From positions 620,001-684,000 of the forward strand of contig VTFK01000002.1 in NCBI GenBank assembly GCA_009617715.1: a stretch of 64,000 nt of DNA, in the 5' to 3' direction. Source of the stretch: Plectrocnemia conspersa (taxonomy: Eukaryota > Arthropoda > Insecta > Trichoptera > Polycentropodidae). Each line of letters opens with the position of its first letter. The first letter of the stretch is position 1. Of the stretch, positions 25,651 through 37,625 are shown piece by piece. The notes under the pieces were generated by a model. That model saw only the letters and a program-made list of their open reading frames with translations. It did not search any database and had not been told where the DNA came from. Position numbers and translations under genes: made by a program.

Positions 25651-27129
25651 CATCAACTACCGCTCCTCAGATCATTCAGGAATTTAAATAAAGTTTATGG
25701 TAATATTATGATTGTTCTACAACCACTATAACAGAGACGTTACTTGGCGAAGAAATATCTTTATTTTAACATTAGATTCTATGCTATTTATGAAAGCCAT
25801 CCAACGTGCTGCTGACATATGTATTTATACGCTTATTTCAGTCCCTCTATGACCTGTAATTAAGTACTTGTCAGCACTCAGTAAGTACCTGAACACCGAC
25901 CAGCGTCGCCAGTAGTGAATAGTGTTTTAGCTCAACAGAATATATCTATGCAGATTAAACGAACGCAAATTTATATTTTAAATTAAAATTACGATTTTAT
26001 TTGAACCGTTATTATACAAAACATATCTTATGTATTGTCTGTTTATTAAACACACATTAAAATGATATCTGCAACGTATTTATAAGTAGGCTTCAAAAAA
26101 CTGAAACACAATATATGATTCGGCATCTAGTTCGATATAAATAAAAAGTCTATAATACACCACTGTCGGTAAAATATAATATTATGTTGACTTTTTTTAT
26201 CGCATAGACGTAATATTGTTATACGTGACGAAATATGATCCTCCGTATACTTTATATCATCTGAAACATCAACCGTGACTCATTTCTTCAACGCCTCTTT
26301 TCCCAAAATTCCAATGAAATACTCACACATACGAATCAAATAAAAGCAATATAATAAATTTTCATTTCAGAATTTATTTATCATACTACATTTGGCAAAC
26401 ACAAGAATGGTTTAATCTGTATGAATAATAAAACGCTTAACCGAAGATGAATGACAATTGCCACATATTTATTTTTACTAGTTTCCCCCGGGGTAAAAAA
26501 TAGAAAATCTAGCAAAATATTTAGAAGCTCACGCTTTTTACAATTCTAATTCATCGATGCTACAATACCACATATAGAAATACCACCATAGAATTTTTAT
26601 ATAAAAGATACACATTGACCCAACACATTCTATGTTTCTAAAATGTATATTGTAGGGTATTTTATTTTTCTAAAAAATATGTATTCGAAATATTTATTGA
26701 AAAATGAATTTTAACACGTTTTACCACTTTTGGTTTAAATTTATTTACTACAAAATATGTATACGCTTTGAAGCTTTTGTATTTCACGAAACTATTAAAT
26801 ACCTATCTTTGTAAAATTTCAATTTGCACACATTGAATAAAGTTTACGAATAAAATTATCGTTAAAATTAATTTTAACTTTGCATATACTTAAATTAGAT
26901 TTTCATCGAGTTGAACGAACTTCTAGTTTAAATGTTTCTATACATTTGCAGATAAATTTAGAAGCATGTCCATTTGTCTGGGGATTCTTAATGAAACGAG
27001 AGTCGTTATCATAAGATTTATTTTCAAGAATAACAACACTCGCAGTATTTTCTATATAAAATAATATTTATGAAATGCTTTTCAAAAACTTAATAAAATG
27101 TAATAAAAATATTTAAAAGTAATATATAC

Positions 27130-27300
27130 GTTTTTCGCAGATTCCGTGAATCGGAAAAAGTATTGCGTTACGTTGTCAAGCCGTAATTGATTAACAATCT
27201 ATTAAACGATCCATTGTCACTTTTGACGGATTGTTGATTGGATACTGGGTGTTTCACTCTCGCGGGGTTTGGAAGATAAAAGAGATAAAAGGTTAGTTGG
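27130..27300. promoter_or_regulatory. Candidate regulatory island (Sox/Hox-like sites)
   Basis: It contains AACAATC and CCATTGTC (Sox-type cores in opposite orientation), TAATTGATTAAC (Hox/Exd-like) and a GATTCCGTGAATCGG dyad. It is noncoding on both strands. Confidence 0.3.
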
Positions 27301-28208
27301 CGATAAATGAAAAAATATAATTAAATAATTCGCTGTAAGATTTCGGTCTATTTACTCTTAACAATTTAATATATTTATGATAATACAATGTAAGATTTAA
27401 ATCAATGGGTTAAATAATTAAAAAAAAAGTATTAAACTAAAGTCTTTCAATCACCAACAACGATTGAACATTCACACTTTTGCTTTAAACCGCTATTAAC
27501 ATGAGCCGTTTCTTAACGGCTTTGTGACATGATATGAAAATAAATCGAATAGTGTATCAAAATATCACAAAAAAAAAGTTGACAAATAAGGATACCTCAT
27601 CAGCGACAAAGGGGTATTATATTACTAAACAAGATATTTTTGTACATTTTATAAAGTATGATATTCACATCAAACTGTTAGAACTTATGTATTTAAACTA
27701 TAAATTCACCAATGTGTTTTTAAATTGTAGTTTAAAAATTTTCTTTAATAAAATATTACTAATATTAGAGATATATTCAATAGTAAATGTATATGTTAGA
27801 TATAATATAGGCTTAGAACAATTATTAAATATTTTTATTTATATTGTTTACATTTGTTATACCTATAAATAATTTTATTTTGTGGATTTACATTGACTAT
27901 ATAATTATGGAATTTCTATAGAAAATGATATTTTCAACTTATATTTTATTAACAAAATTATATTTATTGCTACTATATTTATATAAACAATCTATTCCTC
28001 TAATTTTAGTAGTATGAAAAAATTTTTGTTATGGTTAATAGTATATTACTACTACGTGTAACGCGTAACATGTAATGTATTGCTGAAATAACATTTTTTA
28101 CTAGATATATTCTGGTTTATATGTAGTATGTTTATGTGCTAATATAATCCCACATTAGTTTTTTTAAAACTGTCGACTTATACAAATGACAAAATATATA
28201 GTACCAGC
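27301..28208. other. A+T-rich noncoding
   Basis: A hairpin GCCGTTTCTTAACGGC lies near 27,504. The 112-codon frame at 27,534-27,872 is Ile/Tyr/Lys-rich with no domain and is judged a chance frame. Confidence 0.45.
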
Positions 28209-28245
28209 CATAATCTATATACATATTATATGTATATAGATTATG
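28209..28245. repeat. 37-bp perfect palindrome
   Basis: The arms CATAATCTATATACATAT (28,209-28,226) and their exact complement (28,228-28,245) flank a single T. It lies 620 bp from the palindrome at 28,865. Its A+T content makes a chance origin less remote than for that one. Confidence 0.85.
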
Positions 28246-28524
28246 TCTGTTGTTTATATACCGATGGTTCGAAAAAAATATATACTAGTTAGTTCGTTTA
28301 GTCTTTTATATTTAAATAAAATATTTTACATGTTTTAACTAATAAATATGAATTTTTTTGTTCACACTGTGAATCTGTACAAAATAATAAGAACTTCATA
28401 AAATTACCCTCTTAACCTAAAACGACTGGCTGTTAATTAACGTCAAACAAATAAACGAAATATATTTATTCTATGCAGCAAAACTGATTTTAAAGGTTAT
28501 TACTGTAGATTTATTAATTCTTAC

Positions 28525-28677
28525 CTTTAGAGGCAATTGTGGACGTCAATGATTTGATTCGTGTCTGAGAGTCTTCGCTTAGTGTTTGAGAGTAGGTACT
28601 GGGGTCGTCGTTGATTTCAAATAATTTCTGATGATATAAAAATTCGTTTAAAGTGGTTCTATGTTTGGGCAACCGTC
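28525..28677 (-). CDS. Candidate exon of an unrecognised gene
   Basis: The frame reads (G)RLPKHRTTLNEFLYHQKLFE, then INDDPSTYSQTLSEDSQTRI and KSLTSTIASK. It stops at a strong donor, AAAG/GTAAGA. Two acceptors are possible: ...GTAAAG before 28,677, which gives phase 1, or ...CTAAG before 28,682. The amino-acid mix is balanced and polar, unlike the Ile/Tyr/Lys-rich chance frames elsewhere in this A+T-rich DNA. The family is not recognised. The frame joins in phase to the candidate exon at 32,848-32,970, with a 4.2-kb intron between. Confidence 0.45.
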
Positions 28678-28864
28678 CTTTACTTAGTAAGAATAATTTA
28701 AACAATCATTATCTGATGAAAGGCCAATGTTTTCTTAACAAGTTTTAAGCTTTTGTATTAATTAATGGCTATTAATTGTAATTGCTGTCTTTAGAGAGTC
28801 TTGGGAGTTTTAATGATTTATTATATCAGCTAGATTTTAAAGCTATTGCTAAGACCCCCACAAT

Positions 28865-28906
28865 ACAATGGACTCGTATTCACTACAGTGAATACGAGTC
28901 CATTGT
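28865..28906. repeat. 42-bp near-perfect palindrome (hairpin)
   Basis: The left arm, acaatggactcgtattcact (28,865-28,884), and its exact reverse complement (28,887-28,906) are separated by AC only. Outside, GACCCC (28,853-28,858) and GGGGTC (28,912-28,917) extend the dyad imperfectly to about 65 bp. No genes overlap. Possible readings are a tiny inverted-repeat element, a replication-slippage product, or an RNA hairpin. Confidence 0.9.
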
Positions 28907-29299
28907 GTTATGGGGTCATACTAACTATTTTTAAAGAATTATTATTTTGTAGTTAATTATTATTTTTAAGGACAAAATGATATTTTTCATACAAAATCTA
29001 CAAAACATACTAAATGTTTCAAAAAACTATACAAAAGAAAATGCTATGTATGTACATTTTTTAATCTAAAACATATATTACCAGGAATTCAAAATAGATT
29101 TCTCAATAAGTTTTAGAATAGAATAGTAATATATATTTAAATATAAGAACAATGACTTTCAAACTAATCCTATGTTTATTGCTGCAAATTTTGGTAAAAA
29201 AAACAATTTAAAATTTACACTTGATAAATTAAATCAAAAAACCTTTTTTTACACTATAATTTAATGTTATTTTAACACAATCGAATCAAACGCCACTTT

Positions 29300-30180
29300 A
29301 CGTGTTTACCTTTATTTTATAATTGTTTCCGATAAGCGTTCGTGTCTATCCAGTTCGAAAATTATACAAGTTTTAACTCATTCTCGGTCAATGCCGAACC
29401 GTTTATGGCGGTCGTAAAATCGATTCATATCATGTCACAATATTAAAAATAGTTCGTCTGTGTGCAAGGGCATATATCAATAATATACAATTTTCCTTTC
29501 CAACAATCGATTTTTATAGCCATCGTTTCAGGGTTAAGTGAAGCGGGTTAAAAAAAATTGACACGATTATATATTGTTCCTGATATTTATTTATCGAAAT
29601 TGATTTTGTAATACCTGTCATGTTTACAAAATTTTATGATACTTATTTGCGAAGGGTGTAAATTAGTTTATTTTGTTTTGAAGTATATTTATGTCGATAC
29701 TTAAAAGCAATAATATTTTATTTAAATATTTAGCAAGAAGCAAATTGAGCGATATAATTAAAAGCACTAATAAACGATGACGTGAACTATAAAACACATT
29801 ATTTAATAACATTTATAATTTAGACTTAGACGAAAATAACAAGCTCATAAACTATCTATTTAAATTAAATATCATATTATATACTAAAATTTTCAGATTG
29901 ATATATAATATAAAAAAATATCTATACGACAATATACTCACGTATGTTACACGGTATGTGTAGTTTTGGTACATCGTTTTATTTTGCGCTTGCTCTCAAT
30001 AAAAATCTCGCCCTCTTGCGCTCGCTTTTGGAACCTTTCGACGGGAGATAAACTGAGGTCTTGGTACCCTTGAATACTGTGACACGAAAAACTGGCATTT
30101 TATTATACCTTCGAGGGACATTCGTTTCTATCGCGGATGGAGGGACCTTGTTCGCCGTAATTTATATAAGCTTTCAAACA
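29300..30180. promoter_or_regulatory. Two complex noncoding islands
   Basis: The first (about 29,300-29,540) carries TTTATGGCGG, an AbdB/Caudal-like site, and TCGGTCAATGCCGA. The second (about 29,960-30,180) is rich in CGCTCGC/GCGCTTGC words. The 60-codon frame at 30,061-30,243 lacks any recognised content. The DNA between them (29,541-29,950) is plain A+T-rich. Confidence 0.25.
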
Positions 30181-30585
30181 CTTTTTTGGTTTATCTGGGT
30201 AAAAAAAATGAACGTGAATATGTATATATGTACGTGCATATGAATTTAGATGTTATGTAAATAAGAAATATTATTTTATAAATATAAAAATATTGTCTTG
30301 CATTAAATAGGTGTGATATATTTATATTTGTTATACAAAAATACTTTTGACGTAAAGGCAAGAGCATAATAAGTAAAATGAACTACATATATAAGAAAAT
30401 ATCCATATTTCTCTCAATAACTACTTTTAAATATGGTCGGTAGATTTTTTTATATATGTAGGTACATAATTACAATGAGTTATAATATTAGTAGGTTTTT
30501 AATTTCCGAATTTAAATCAATTCTTTTAATAATAAATTTATTTTTATATCATTTAGATTTTTTATATTAATTATATTTTACCATA

Positions 30586-31370
30586 CGTCCTAGTTAGAAT
30601 GGAACTGTCCCGATTTTAATGTATGGTCTCGGCGTCTCGACCAGATATCCCGGATATTTGGTAAAAATTAAAAAGTGTTGAATTTACAGCAAGTACACAA
30701 ATAATTTGTACTGTGCATTAAATTATTTTATGATCCATCTAATTCTTACATTGAGCTATGGGTACCGTTTTAGTGGAACAGAATCTTTTACTTAAATAAA
30801 CAACAATCAATTATCTTGCTCTGAAATTGAAGCTTCGGGTGAAAAATAAATTCGGGTGATAAAGTGGTGATTTTAAATGTTTTTTGGTTAGAAAAATACT
30901 ACATTTGAGAAAATTCATTTTCAAAATCGTTCATTTTAAAAAACGAACATTTCTTGTCCAAATTACAGAATATATTTTTAGACTGTCAGGCACATATGCA
31001 CCTGTTGATATATAAATTATATTCTCAATAATGAATTATATATGGTCTGAAGAAAAAGGTAGAATGGATGAATAAACAGTAAAAGTTTTATTGCGCTGCA
31101 AACACAGTTGGGAATTGATTTGTAGTGAATTTTTCGACGCGAATCAAAATAACAAAATTTTTTAAAAAAAAAGTTCAAGCTAGCTTTATTTACTTTTTAA
31201 TAAAAAGTTATGTTTAGATAAGAGTAATTAAAAAATATTACTATGTAAAAATTGTTTTTGGTTAATTACTTTATTATTTAGATTTTTAAATCATAACTTC
31301 TTAAACTAGGAGACGTCACTTTCCGTTTTAATCAAACTCCCAGAATGTTCCGAGTTTAAGAAAAAAAATG
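30586..31370 (+). pseudogene. hAT transposon remnant with C-terminal dimerisation domain
   Basis: One frame from 30,983 to 31,141 reads LSGTYAPVDI, stop, IIFSIMNYIWSEEKGRMDE, stop, TVKVLLRCKH, then CSEFFDA. This matches the hAT C-terminal pattern G..APVER.FS.MN..W..E..R...E.VK..L..K.N....C.EF. Upstream (30,590-30,665), TGTCCCG, GTCTCGGCGTCTCG and ATCCCGGATATTTGG resemble the CCCGG-rich ends of such elements, and GTTCCGAG...GACCCGG occurs near 31,345-31,375. The two in-frame stops mean it is dead. It is unrelated in detail to the Buster copy at 39.8 kb. Confidence 0.6.
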
Positions 31371-34190
31371 ACCCGGTTTATGGTGAATAAACATATCAGT
31401 AAATAAATTAATCAAGTCAAAATAAGCATATAAAATGTAGCGTAAACTGGGGATATTGTTTTTTTATATTATTATACTGTGAAGTTCCAGCCATTAATCT
31501 TAAATTATAACTAGAATCATACCATTGAATTATTCAGTACATCATACACAAAAAAAGAAAATTTCAATTATTTTTTAATTAAAATAAAAGTAGCTTATCA
31601 AAAATTAAATCAACTTTGATGAACAAATTGAGAATAAACGATAATAAACGTCTTTACGTCTTCACCACTTTACGTTATAAAAATTTAAGACATACAAATT
31701 GAGATAAGTATTAAACAATACTAAAGTACAAACAGTTTTTTTGTTTTATGCAGAATAGTTATTTTAAAAATATTTTGAGATTATAAAATCAGGCGAAATG
31801 CTCTGTTCTACTCCTAACGTTTGTAGCATTTCAGAAAAACGAAGCAGTTTTAAATATTGTGTAAATGCCGCTACTTGAACTATAAGCTGCAATTTTTTTA
31901 AGCAAAACAGCGTTTTTGATTTGAATATATATATAAAATGTCAAATGGCCCACCTCGAATGTGACCACTTGATATTTCGGCGAAAATTTTTAAAATTTAA
32001 TTTTACATGTTCGATATTTTTGTATATACAAGATGTGTCAACATAAAAGGAATACATTCGCGTTATTTCAGGCAAATCTAACAGTACCTATCAGTTCCTA
32101 GTAATTCTGTTATGTAACAGAGAAATGACCGCACCCTTTTTATGATAAGGATTACCGGCGAAGTGAAAACAAAAGCAAGTATTAAATAAACGAAATATTA
32201 TGTTAAATATAAGCAATAAAATAAAAAAAATTCAGGTAATGCACGTTTTATTAAAACAAGTTTTTTATAAAAAAATTATGCAATTCTATTTTTTTCTGTT
32301 ACCAACTAAAGATAAATTGTACAAGACGATATGATTAAAATAAGTCATAATTAAAATGTGTTGCCAGGTGTTTCTTAAATCAAACATGGTTAATGTTTTA
32401 TTTTTTAAATAAATAAATATTAAAAAAAAAAAATTTTAATTTTGTTACAACTAAATATTATTGATTTTTTTAAAAAAAAAAAAATATAAAAAACACACCT
32501 TTGAGTTTTGCTCTGTAACTATGGCAATGTATACTTGATATGTTGTGTGGAAAAAAACACATTTTTTTTAATATGAGACGTTTATGTAATTATAAAATCT
32601 AGAATATTTTAATAATAATACTAAAAGATACTTCAACTTTATGTGTAAACAAATAAAATATTTTATCATATCTTCAATCATTGTCTTTTTTATATGCAAG
32701 AGCTTTTAAATAAAGCCGACGAGAAACACAAAATAATTAAGTAAATATTTTGCAGGTCCTTGCGATTAATTTCATCATAGCGACCACGGGTGGTCTCAAA
32801 ATAAGAATTATTAAAAAATACAATAATAAAAATATGTAAATACTTACGTATGTATATCCCGATTTGAACTTTCGATATTCTCGTATACGACTCCGCTTCT
32901 TTACACAATGTGTAAGCTACGCCGTCGAGTACGTATGCTTTTCTAAAGCCGTAAATGGCACACTCGAATCCTTGCAAAAAATATGAGTCTCACTTTAAAG
33001 TAGAACTATTCAAATACGGCACAAATGTTCCATAAGGTTTCATAAAAAAAACATCCGTAACTGGAAATCTTATGAATGCAGCTCGATTTACCTCTATATG
33101 CATATAATACCTCTTTGTAAATAATCACAGATGGACTCTATAACCTAAGAATGTTTAACGTGCAGACAACTAAGCAATTATTTGCGGCTCGCATGTTCTT
33201 TTAGAAAATAAAAGTATATACAATAAAACATAGAAATATTTAATATTTGCATATTAAAAAGTTAAATAGCTCAAAAGATAGTGTTAAAAGCTTATTTGTG
33301 AGAGCTTCAAATAAGACAAAAACCGTATCTAAAAGTTATAAAACTTTTTCTGAAATATGTCCAAAGAAAACATTTAGAAACATATAAGTGTATTAAAATT
33401 TATAGAAAGTACTGGAATAAAACTTTAATGACACCGAATTCTATAATTAAAGATGTGTTGTTGTATTTTATTTAAAAGGAATAAAAATAACTACAGCTAA
33501 AAATATATACATTGCATTAAAAAATTATGTAACACAAATTTTAATAAAAATTTAATTTGAAAAGTATCAAAACTCTTTGCACTCCCAGATACATTATACA
33601 CTTGAAGTATAAATACTAAAATGAGGTATGTTATAAATTTATTATATACAAATTAAATCAACATATAAAATATAAAATACGTTGAAGTATAAACTGTTAA
33701 CTATATCAGTGAAATTTACTGGGTAAAATTTAGTTATCAACGATTTTGAAACTTATTGGTATTATATAGAACTTTTCATGCAAATGAACGAAAATAATAT
33801 ATCTGAATTCAATAATGAATAATAAACGAGAAACTTTTAATTCCCTTACTATTTTAATTTATCACCAATAATAAGCAAAAAAAAGTTTCTAAGAATGAGT
33901 GTAAGAAACACGTAATTCATCATTGACATGTTTCGATGCCGCTGTAAACACACCAAATCCAAAGTTGGACGTCCTAAATATTAATAAAGAAGCTTTGGCA
34001 TCTATGAGGATTTTAAAGTAAGATATATTTATTAGTTTGAGTGTTAGATCTTGCTAAGGTCAAGTCCATTAAATTTAGAAAATGAGATAGGGGAGCTTCT
34101 TTTTCAAAAGAATTATTCCTCGAAATTCTAAAAACAAGTTTATTAAGTATTATAAGTTGTAATGTTTATGTGATATTAACTTTTTTTTAT
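31371..34190. other. A+T-rich noncoding, except the 32.85-kb exon candidate
   Basis: Homopolymer-rich sequence. I see nothing else supportable. Confidence 0.45.
32848..32970 (-). CDS. Candidate exon of an unrecognised gene
   Basis: A 123-nt segment is bounded by acceptor TTTTTTGCAAG and a full-consensus donor, C/GTAAGTAT. Only one frame is open: (G)FECAIYGFRKAYVLDGVAY, then TLCKEAESYTRISKVQIGIY. Base composition is clearly richer than the flanks, and third positions favour C/G. It enters and leaves in phase 1, the same as the downstream candidate at 28,677-28,525, so the two can be joined in frame. I do not recognise the protein. A chance frame in a conserved noncoding element is the alternative. 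Confidence 0.4.
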
Positions 34191-35110
34191 TTTTCTTTAA
34201 AATAGGCCTAAAATTTATGGTTTTGTAATGAAAAATCTATCAACTTTATGAAAATTTGTGCACTTGTGATATATGTATATATTTAGCAAAAAGACGAAAA
34301 AATTGTATAATTATTAAAACGTAAAATTATTCAATTTGTTTTAAACAGGCCTTAAATTTATGATTTTCAGCCCAAAAACTTTTGGATCTGTAAGCTTTTT
34401 CTTCTTTTAGATTTTTCGTTAAAACAGGTCTTGAGTTCAAGGTTTTGTGCTCAAAGCTCTTAGAAAATTTGTGCACTTATAATTTTACTCTTTTTTTCAA
34501 TTATTTTAAAACACGCCCTAAATTTAAAATCAAACAGGATAAAATTTTTTTCCTTAAAACCGGTTTAAAATTGAGGATTTCAAACCTAAAAATCCATAAA
34601 AAATAATAAAAATTTGTAAAGAGATAATATTTATTGTTATTTTTGGATTTTTCTTTAAAACATTTTTATTAAAAATTTATTAAAATGGTAGAAAATTCGT
34701 AGATATGTATTTTTTTGTTTTTCTTCAAAACATGTCTTAAATTTAGGATTTAAAAACCAAAAATTTGTAGACATTAAATTTTTAAGTTTTTTTCAATTTC
34801 TTTTTAATACAAGCCATAAATTCAGGGCTTAAGCTCAAAAATCCTTTAAAAAGGGTGAAAACTTAGGTACTGCATTTTTTTCAAAATAATAAAAAAAATT
34901 TTTTTAATATTTTTCTTTAAAATAGGCGCTAGATTTAAGGTTTTGAGCTCGAAAGGGCTGAAAAATTGTGTATTTTTGCAAATATGTTTTTCAGTTTTTT
35001 TTTAACTGAAATTTTATAAAAATAAATTTATTGGTTTTTTTTCGATTTTATCTCTAAATAGTCCTTTAATTCAGAGTTTTGAGCTCAAAAATATTTAAAT
35101 AGCCCCTATA
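34191..35110 (+). repeat. Degenerate tandem array, about ten units
   Basis: A recurring phrase of roughly TTCTTTAAAAYAGGCCTTAAA, then TTTAGGGTTTTGAGCTCAAAA, begins near 34,191, 34,336, 34,412, 34,497, 34,544, 34,649, 34,718, 34,797, 34,911 and 35,047. Some copies add AAATTTGTGCACTTAT. Spacing varies from about 50 to 145 bp, so units have gained and lost A/T runs. The best-kept part is the palindrome TTTTGAGCTCAAAA, seen almost intact at about 34,940 and 35,077. It is an old, diverging minisatellite or satellite fragment; no coding function is seen. Confidence 0.7.
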
Positions 35111-35279
35111 TACAGCTATAATTAAATCTGTATATGTGTATTATTATAATATGCTGGCTACTTGTATCGACTACCATAATAGACATATATAATGTGTTTA
35201 CAATAATATTTATCAAAAAGCATTTTATTTTTTGGCTGACGATAGAATATTTTAATTTAACCACAAGGTAAACGCTATT

Positions 35280-35640
35280 TTTTAAATATATTAGAGGCTA
35301 TACGGCGTATAATTTCGTTCCATCATACCCATTTTTCCATCATACCCATTTTTGCCCTGGTTATATTCACTGAATTATTTATAATGATCAAGATGTCGAC
35401 GTGTAAAGAAATATACTGTGAACATCAACCAGCAAAAATAATAAACCATCAAGACAACATTATCATTCAGGATGTCACAATAATAACAGACAGAAATGTA
35501 TTGGTAATTCGCCTAGATATTAAAATACATTTTAAAAAAAAGTTGATATTTCGGTTCCAGATGAGCAAGGCGGTACCGCACCCGTTGGGAACCTATGATC
35601 TAATCAATCATTCAATTAATAAATCGTAATTTTCATCACA
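35280..35640 (+). other. 17-bp direct duplication and unassigned 81-codon frame
   Basis: CCATCATACCCATTTTT is repeated in tandem at about 35,320-35,355. The following frame (35,384-35,629) includes FQMSKAVPHPLGTYDLINH but has no recognised family or convincing splice sites. Confidence 0.2.
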
Positions 35641-35929
35641 CGACATTTGCTAAGTTTCTGACGCGTTTTTCAACATTGGTCAAGTAGATTTTTTAAAACC
35701 GGAAAAATAAATCATAATATCATGTCAACACAAATGAAATAATCACCTATTGTTATAAACATTTTATTGGATATACATATATTATAATACTTTTTCCTCT
35801 TGAATGTTTTACGCGAGCTTCCGATATTCAAGTTTCAACTGACGATAAAATATTATGCTTCGTATGTCGTGTGTTAAAAATTACCATTTTTCTCATTTTA
35901 CCTATACCGTAGCCATGAAAATTTTCTTT

Positions 35930-36115
35930 CGTCTAATATTTATGAGAAAATTCTCCACTGTGTACTTCGTCGAGTTTTTCGACCGACCAAATTAAGCAAT
36001 ATATTTTCTAGCCATATTTTTGCAGGAACGTGACGTCACGCGTATAACGCTTCACATAATTGGTCTGAGGGGGCTTTTTTTTTCAACACCACGTCTACCT
36101 TTTGCCAACATAAAT
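35930..36115. promoter_or_regulatory. Island with CRE palindrome
   Basis: CGTGACGTCACG at 36,029-36,040 is a perfect 12-bp palindrome containing the full cAMP-response element TGACGTCA. CpG-containing words surround it. It is a plausible CREB/ATF site; activity is unknown. Confidence 0.35.
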
Positions 36116-37419
36116 ATATACATCTTTTTGCTTATGTGCAGTAAAGACAATATTTTAAAAAGCAATAACCTAAGTTAGTACAAAGAGTTCTTCATGTTGC
36201 TTTAACATTTTTTTAAATAATAAAAATTACTATATAAAAACTCGGAATTAATTGAAGCATAAATATAATTAAATTTTAATAATAATATATCAGATATACA
36301 TCGATAAAAATAAATTATTAAATATAACTGTACATACTGACTCATAAAGGTGTGCTTGGATACGAATCTATAAAGTCGCGTTTACATATATGTTTTATAT
36401 TAATCATATCTGTTTATAACAATGGCGGCAATTGAAGGACTTAATAATAAACAGTTATTCTTTGACTTAATCACATATTTACTATTTTGTATTGTTCACA
36501 AAAACAAAACTCAAAATTGTATCTGGTAGTGGCAGGGACTTATGAATCGCCCTGTATTATTCACGAACACCTATTCACTGTTTGTTATAACACAAAACAC
36601 TCAACGATGAAAATATTACTTATAATTTATAGCTAACCGTAAAGAGCGAAAGGGTGGGAATATTATCCCTGTGCAAGTTATGTGTGGCAAAATACCATAT
36701 GCGAAATATTTACAACATATTAATATTGTATCGACGCTGTTTACTCTCGCAAGTCTTTTGTTGTCCTTTTCCTTTTCTTTATCACCCTTTAGAAGTCCTT
36801 AATATTTATCTTACATTAACGAACGAGCACAAAGAGCTTTACATTATTAGCAATGTGGGTTGAAAAAAAGATCGATCTAGAGTTTTACATGAGGGCTTAT
36901 TAAGAAAGGTTATCAGCTAAAATTTGAATAACAAATTGCTTTAAATTGCCGGAATTTTATTCGCTAATCCCATTTAGCAATTTTGACTGATTGAAATTAA
37001 TTGCGATTGCGAAATGACTCAAGATAAAACATGCGTCAGGATTGTCTCATTTAGGCGTGGCGTTGTTAAGCTAAAACTTTGATTGATATGGCACTAATGA
37101 AATTAATTTAATAGAGCAACTTAAACTTTCTGTTTTTTGTTTGTTAGTCACATATAATATGATAGATATTCATCAGAAATATTAAACTTCAGTACAGCTT
37201 TAAAGTTTAAAAGCTTGTTTACCTTATCACGTGTCTTGTATTTATTCAAATATATATATATAAGATTTATCTGACAACTGCGATTTTTCAATATGCGATT
37301 AATAATATTCGCTGTGAGTATTCATATTTTATATTTTTTTCAAACAGCCAAAAGTTAGAATTTGTAGTATGAATCTTCCTCCGCAATTTTTAATATAGAT
37401 GCATGATTTAATTAATTAC

Positions 37420-37625
37420 GAGAGAAGAATAATTTCGCGTTTGATTACACTAAGCTTTCGTTCGGCCAAGCATAAAAGAGCATTGTCTAATGGAAATGGC
37501 GCTCCTTGCTTGTTCTCGTAATTCATTCAAGAATCTCGGACTCTATTTAGATTCCAGATGGAACTGAAAACAGCGAATGGATACTCAAAAGCAATCGTCG
37601 ATGTGTGCGATAGTCTAGGATTCAA
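37420..37625. promoter_or_regulatory. Complex noncoding island
   Basis: About 200 bp of mixed composition (TTTCGCGTTTGATTACAC, AATGGCGCTCCTTGC) with no open frame above 60 codons on either strand. It may be a regulatory element. Confidence 0.2.

Larger units (their letters stand above)
23861..27129. other. A+T-rich noncoding with TE scraps
   Basis: It holds the LINE-like scrap (24.46 kb) and mariner copy 2 (25.02-25.65 kb). A patch at 25,860-25,930 is more complex but unassigned. Confidence 0.45.

Noticed and set aside
27534..27872. 112-codon frame as a gene
   Set aside because: Ile/Tyr/Lys-rich content expected by chance in A+T-rich DNA; no domain and no splice context.
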